A stretch of DNA of 64,000 nucleotides from Paralvinella palmiformis (lineage: Eukaryota > Annelida > Polychaeta > Terebellida > Alvinellidae): the NCBI GenBank assembly GCA_025642065.1, contig JAODUP010000044.1, positions 979,501 to 1,043,500 on the forward strand, read 5' to 3'. The notes beneath the pieces were generated by a model, which saw only the letters and a list, made by a program, of their open reading frames with translations, was not told the origin of the DNA and ran no database searches. A program made the position numbers and the translations under genes. Position 1 is the first letter of the stretch, and the number at the start of each line of letters is the position of its first letter. This document shows positions 58,860 through 64,000 of the stretch, piece after piece.

Positions 58860-59320
58860 CTCTAGAGGGAAACGTATCACGTCCCAGTGAGAATAATAAC
58901 CGTGACATGTGACATGTGTTAATTAGAATCAGTTGTCTGACACGTCACGTGACCCAGCTGGAATTGCAAGTTCTATTTGAGCCACGTGTCGGATGGTGGT
59001 TTTAATTTTGGGGGTCGGACTTTTTCTACCAATAAACAACAAGCCCGTATATAGGACACACGGAGGACGAACGTGATCCGGAATAAGTCACTGGGACACA
59101 CACGTTACCCGGATGGATTGTTAATAAAGACAACAATAAGTGATGGCGGCCGGAACATAACTACATCTCGTCATTGAGAGGACAGTCGAACAATGAGAGG
59201 AATCCTATAAAAGAAAATAACAAAATTCCAATCGATTTCGCTTCACCAACCGACATCGCCACTGAACGGACGTCGACGCTGAACTGACGTCGACGCTGAA
59301 CGCCTAAATTACAATTTTTG
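58860..59320. promoter_or_regulatory. CpG-richer segment, E-box words, GACGTCGACGCTGAAC duplication
   Basis: Contains GTCACGTGACCC near 58945 and GATGGCGGCCGGAAC near 59143. A 17-bp word with the core GACGTCGACGCTGAAC is tandemly duplicated at about 59268-59300. A promoter role is only a possibility; no start exon was found. Confidence 0.22.
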
Positions 59321-60529
59321 ATTCACTTTTCATATTTCGAGAAAATCGTTGGACAAAACCGAAACATTTCACTACTGGTTGAAATGGTTGTCGTTTTGAC
59401 ACGATGGCTCTCAAGTTGATGAGAAGTAATTTATTCTCGAATTTTATTAACATCTGATGGACGTAAAAATGTCACGATTGACTTATAAAAGGATGCTAGA
59501 TATCACACATAACTGGTTTGCTTCTGATTATTTTAATAAATGACCATACGTACGTGATGGACACATTAAAGCCCCACATTTACATTTTGCTTTCTATTAA
59601 TTTTGTTACGAGTCACCTTCAGAAGGTCAGCTGATGGGTTTTTTTAAATATTTTATGCGGAAAGTCCACATCTTTTTTGTCGCCTTGTATCTGAAAACGA
59701 GCGGTCAGTCTGACAGACGGACAGACAAATCTTACTGGATGGATAAATAGGAATAGGAATTCTAAGACAAAACAGAACGGGAAGACAGAAGGGTTTCCAG
59801 AGTGCATTTTCCCTTCTCGTTCGGGTTTTGATAAACACCGTTTCTCATTTTGCCCTTCGCGTATCACATGTATCACGTGTATCATGTGTATCACGTGTAT
59901 CATGTGTATCGCATGTATCAATTTACAGGTGAATCTTAACATGAAAAGTGAAAATAAAACTTTCTATGGGACTAGGAGGCCACTGATTTATGGTAGAAAT
60001 GCTGAAATAATAAGTCCTCCCCCAACAGGGTATGTGACCCCCTACAGAAGACCTAAACCTTAGGCAGTTCATCAACTCCCATCCCTTCCCACCCCCATTC
60101 ACGAGCCCATTACCATCTCACAGATCCAGTTCCGCGGAGGGCTGAATCCAGAACACTCCCAAGCCGTTACCACATCGACCGGCTAAACTCTGGCTGACGT
60201 CAGATCCTTCTGGAAACCCTGTTAGTGCCAGAATGTCAGTCAAAGATGGACGCCAACGAACTCCATATAAAGGTAGAATTACCGACGAGATGAATTATAC
60301 CCGTCAGACGTCTATTAGACGGAATATAATCGGCCGACATTAGTCAGGTAATTATCGGCTATTAGAAGGTAACTGGTTAGCGATAAATGGCCGATATCTA
60401 GCTGAGATATGACACCGTGTTACCGTTATTATGTCCTTGTTATTATGTGACTCGGGCTATTAACTCGATGATGGATCAGCTTCGGCCATCAACATGTAAA
60501 ACATCAAACATAAACCTGAGTAATCATCA

Positions 60530-60532
<3 letters not shown>
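59321..60532. other. No gene seen
   Basis: Includes the 9-bp tandem described separately and GC-balanced unique DNA. Confidence 0.45.
59860..59920. repeat. 9-bp minisatellite (TATCAYGTG)n
   Basis: About seven copies alternating TATCACGTG and TATCATGTG. Three to four copies carry the CACGTG E-box core, so the array is also a cluster of E-boxes. Confidence 0.9.

Positions 60533-60588
<56 letters not shown>
60533..60588. repeat. (AT)n microsatellite
   Basis: Pure AT run. Confidence 0.98.
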
Positions 60589-60593
<5 letters not shown>

Positions 60594-60899
60594 CAGGTAT
60601 AACACGTGTGGCTATGGTATCTAGCATTCACCATCAACATGACAATTTTTGTTTGTTAGAGACGAACATTGAGTTGTGTCCATGAGTGATTGAGTAAGTT
60701 CTCTATTTAGCCTCGCTGTAGTATTACTTGTGACATATAACCGAAGGAATATTTTCTGAGGAAATGGAGATAACCAGGCCGAAGCCTTTTATTGAATGAT
60801 GAAACATCTTTCATGCCGAAGTCAAACTCGGATGCGATCATACAAACTGTATATCTATAGTGCATCACGCAACTAGCTTTAGAACGGGAGAGAGCCGAG

Positions 60900-60941
<42 letters not shown>

Positions 60942-61253
60942 GCGCGTGTATGTGGGGGGGTGCGCGCGCACGCACTCTGGGTCCACTTTCCTAAATATAT
61001 GCCAGAATACACTATGTGACACGGTGTAACGTAGTATGCTATAATAGAATATAGATTAGCCAACAACGAAAGGTAAATGGCAGAGTTTTAAGGTACGAGT
61101 GGTACTGTTCATCTAAGAAGATGCCGCTTTCTCCCTTTCATTCACACAATTCATTGACGTTGTAACAATGAGCAGTTGTATCACGATATGGCAATCGTTC
61201 ATAAAAGAATAGAACCATTTTAAGATGGAAACAGGAAGAAAGAACTTCCTTAC
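60589..61253. other. No gene seen; (CT)n and poly-G tracts
   Basis: (CT)n at 60904-60939 followed by a GC-dinucleotide stretch near 60961-60972. Confidence 0.5.
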
Positions 61254-61280
61254 CTGGACATTGTACTGTCGGATAGGCAT
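61254..61280 (-). CDS. Candidate minus-strand first coding exon, unknown product
   Basis: ATG at 61280 encodes MPIRQYNVQ and reaches the donor CAG|GTAAGG at 61253 in phase 0. The same frame is open for some codons upstream (REITRQRLFLTIR-like region), so the ATG may not be the true start. It matches in phase the other minus-strand candidates and the acceptor at 22165. Weak on its own. Confidence 0.25.
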
Positions 61281-61873
61281 TCTGATAGTTAGGAAGAGTC
61301 TTTGACGTGTTATCTCATCAGTGCATGACAATCACATAAATATGATGTCAATCAGCACAACGACGCCACCAATCGCCACTCCACTGAAGTCGATATTGGA
61401 ATAAAATGGACCGAAACATCACGGATAGGTATTGTATCACCTGACTGTCACACCTGGCAGACTGAGCGATATTTAGTGATTATTATCAGTGTGACAGTTA
61501 ACTGGGCTACCTGAGTTGGCGAGTCGCTGGATCGGAGGATCGTGGAGTGGGTGAATGGATGTGTGGGTGAATCGTTGGGTTAGGGCGTGGGAGATTCGAT
61601 TTCGATCGAGTAGTCTGCTTGTAAATGTGAAAAGGCGCTACCAACAATGTCTTGGTGGGAAAACTTAATTAAAGAAAACATCCTGATGAATCGTCTAGAC
61701 ACACATACACATCCAAACATACATACCTATACCAACTCACATACATATAAATAATATACCCATCACGCACACACGCACTTGACCAAGGAATGCGACACCA
61801 AAGTAGCACCTGTTTATTATCTACTCTCAACAATTAACCTTAATGAGACCCATCCCAGCTGTCTTCTGTTATA

Positions 61874-61914
61874 ATGATCTGGACAGCTACTGCCATGGTC
61901 ATCATTGTCTATTG
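61874..61914 (+). CDS. Candidate signal-peptide-like first exon, unknown product
   Basis: ATG at 61874 (context ATAATGATC) encodes MIWTATAMVIIVY and ends at a strong donor ATTG|GTGAGT (61915) in phase 2. The segment is hydrophobic as expected for a secretion signal, whose gene often starts with one short exon. No upstream promoter motif, no downstream exon and no family assigned. Confidence 0.3.
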
Positions 61915-62081
61915 GTGAGTACCTTACACTGGGTGACCTCTAAACTGACACCTTAATCCCAATATTTGTACGATGACGAATCCACGACCGTAAAATAATC
62001 AATATTTTATATCGCAAAATCAAAGAATTAATTTGTTATAGAAAACGTAAAAACATTCACCTAGATCACAAAAAGGAAATG

Positions 62082-62690
62082 GTGATTATAGTAGTGGTAG
62101 TGATGATTATTGTAGTGGTGGTGATGATTATTGTAGTGGTGGTGATGATTATTATAGTGGTGGTGATGATTATTATAGTGGTAGTGATGATTATTGTAGT
62201 GGTGGTGATGATTATTGTAGTGGTGGTGATGATTATTATAGTGGTAGTGATGATTATTGTAGTGGTGGTGATGATTATTATAGTGGTAGTGATGATTATT
62301 ATAGTGGTAGTGATGATTATTGTAGTGGTAGTGATGATTATTGTAGTGGTAGTAATGATTATTGTAGTGGTGGTATGATTATTGTAGTGGTAGTGATGAT
62401 TATTATAGTGGTAGTGATGATTATTATAGTGGTAGTGATGATTATTGTAGTGGTAGTGATGATTATTGTAGTGGTAGTAATGATTAGTGTAGTGGTAGTG
62501 ATGATTATTGTAGTGGTAGTGATGATTATTATAGTGGTAGTAATGATTAGTATAGTGGTAGTAATGATTATTATAGTGGTAGTGATGATTATTGTAGTGG
62601 TAGTGATGATTGTTGTAGTGGTAGTGATGATTATTGTAGTGGTAGTGATGATTGTTGTAGTGGTAGTGATGATTATTAGTATGGCGTATA
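62082..62690. repeat. 21-bp minisatellite, ~29 copies
   Basis: Unit GATTATTGTAGTGGTAGTGAT in near-perfect 21-bp register, with G/A variants at two positions and one 3-bp-related slip near 62374. All three plus frames and their complements are nearly stop-free, producing artefact frames such as repeated MIIVVVV. Confidence 0.96.
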
Positions 62691-62940
62691 TGGTAGTGGT
62701 AGTGATGACAATGGTGGTAATGGTAATTATTGTCATGATGCTGGTACTGGTACTGATAGTGCTGGTAATTATGATACTGGTGATAGTGGTACTGATTCTG
62801 GTAGTGGTGATGTCAGTGATAGTGGAAGTGGTGGTGATTAAGGCACTGCTGATGGTAGTGATTATCGCATGTATAATGCCAGTAGTGTTGATTATGGTAG
62901 TAGTGGTGGTAGTTGCAGTAGATGTGGTAGTATTGATATG
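62691..62940. repeat. Degenerate GGT/GAT simple DNA flanking the 21-bp array
   Basis: Same triplets without regular period (GGTACTGATAGTGCTGG and similar). Confidence 0.85.
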
Positions 62941-63089
62941 ACAGAAACCTCATCAAATAGTTTATACATTCCGATAACAGAATCTGCCTGCTGGCAGAAC
63001 TACGACATCAGATTCTACTTTCATCAAAGGCTTCGCTTAAAAGGCCCCCAAAATATGACAGAAATTGGTTATGACTGTTGTACATCAGT

Positions 63090-63091
<2 letters not shown>

Positions 63092-63124
<33 letters not shown>

Positions 63125-63135
63125 ATATTATATGC

Positions 63136-63200
<65 letters not shown>
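63092..63200. repeat. (AT)n microsatellite, interrupted
   Basis: Two AT blocks separated by about 20 bp of TTATATTATATGCATTATAT. Confidence 0.97.
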
Positions 63201-63202
<2 letters not shown>

Positions 63203-63609
63203 CAGCACATTGAATTAGATAAACTAATTTAATAAAAGTATCTGAAACTAATTTCATCTTTCCGGTTAGCAATATGTCTACATTGTGACTTCATAAAGTT
63301 TACTCCTATAAGAATGTTGCTTTCTCCAATTTCCGTTTTAGGTTTGTCTTCACAAATCTCCAGAATGGTAGATGAACGTTCATAGTTCATTTTTCTGTCA
63401 CTATATGTGAAGTTTTGATTGTACTTATTTTATCTTAGATTGGTGTTCTTCTGGAAGTAGTTGGAAGGTTTTGTGGCCAGTCAGCCATGACTAATTGCTG
63501 CCACCGATGAGTTAAGCGTTTATCGCAATTAACCTGCGGTACATGCCAACAATCGTATTTCTTTAACTGGTGTTTACCCGTCGAAGGCTTCGTTTAATAT
63601 TTATTCAAT
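63201..63609. other. No gene seen
   Basis: AT-rich DNA before the LINE at the window end; it may be the element's 5' UTR. Confidence 0.4.
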
Positions 63610-64000
63610 CGTTAATACATCTCTTCCAATTTTAGATCTAAATATATTAAAGTTGTTGGGCGCCTTCCTCGTAGAAAAACTAAGGAATTACCAAGGAATA
63701 TTAATATTCGTAACCTGTATGTACTAAGATACTTTATAGGACGAGCAGAATATTGAGGTCCCTTTATCGATATGTTGCTTTAATGTTCAATCCTTGGGGA
63801 ATAAAAACATAACTGTGGCTGATTATGTTGTAGCGGAAGTTATTGATGTATTAACGCTTACTGAAACGTAGCTTGGAACTGACACTAATAAGCTAACCAT
63901 AAATGAATTGGCTCCTGCAGGTTAGGAGGTTATAAATTTCTCGCAAAGATGGCAGACGCGGGGGTGGTTTGGGTATACCATACAAATCGAGGCTTTTACG
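63610..64000 (+). pseudogene. LINE 5' part (start of endonuclease), cut by window end
   Basis: Plus-strand frame reads a basic stretch GRLPRRKTKELPRNINIRNL near 63660-63720, then CCFNVQSLGNKNITVADYV, VIDVLTLTET (the TETWL-type endonuclease block, with TAG where Trp is expected) and LGTDTNKLTINELAPAG. This is the N-terminal half of an APE-type endonuclease of a non-LTR retrotransposon. In-frame stops and a frameshift near 63740 show decay, but it is the only copy here that keeps the 5' side of ORF2. The rest lies beyond 64000. Confidence 0.83.

Noticed and set aside
62079..62941. Open frames with MIIVVVV and ITTTTI repeats
   Set aside because: Products of a 21-bp minisatellite; unit length divisible by three keeps frames open.

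Overview
This is animal nuclear DNA with very low gene density and roughly 37-40% GC by eye. It has no operons and no ribosome-binding sites. Open frames are short, and the few plausible coding segments are bounded by GT/AG splice signals. Long (AT)n, (GT)n, (CT)n and tetranucleotide arrays, decayed non-LTR (LINE) retrotransposons and tRNA-derived SINEs fill most of the space. A marine invertebrate, most likely a mollusc (gastropod-like), fits this landscape, but that assignment is an inference from style and not from a recognised marker gene.

Layout. 0-9 kb: microsatellites, a 47-bp minisatellite, two copies of one SINE family and a decayed LINE with endonuclease and reverse-transcriptase remnants (4.25-5.7 kb). 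9-18 kb: several CpG-rich, promoter-like segments and candidate short first exons on both strands (9632 +, 12915 -, 14586 +) plus a candidate internal exon at 17470 (+). 20-22.2 kb: a 20-bp minisatellite and the best coding feature, a 594-bp phase-0 internal exon on the minus strand (22165-21572) encoding a Ser/Arg/Asp-rich disordered segment. 22.8-26.2 kb: a large inverted repeat (arms 811 and 846 bp, near identical) around a 1.77-kb spacer that carries a 16-bp minisatellite. 26.4-27 kb: CpG-rich segment with a candidate exon. 28-36 kb: three LINE 3' fragments, one split by a 361-bp Mutator-like MITE with a 10-bp target-site duplication. 37-41 kb: SINE, CpG-rich segment with a candidate minus-strand first exon, then 33-bp, 9-bp and 46-bp minisatellites. 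44-49 kb: two more LINE 3' fragments and a 375-bp (GAGT)n array. 50-56 kb: tRNA-SINE, CA-tailed repeats and GGT/GAT-rich simple DNA. 57.7-62 kb: GC-rich segment with candidate divergent exons and paired E-boxes, a complete SINE with a target-site duplication, and further candidate first exons. 62-64 kb: 21-bp minisatellite, (AT)n, and the 5' half of a LINE cut by the window end.

Reading of the genes. The simplest model is that the window lies in introns and 5' regions of one or two large genes. On the minus strand, short phase-0 candidate first exons (61280, 57733, 37575) sit upstream of the phase-0 internal exon at 22165, with CpG-rich DNA beside most of them; this would suit a gene with alternative promoters. 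On the plus strand a start exon at 14586 and an exon at 17470 are frame-compatible. No complete gene is present, no product could be named, and no rRNA, functional tRNA or CRISPR was seen.
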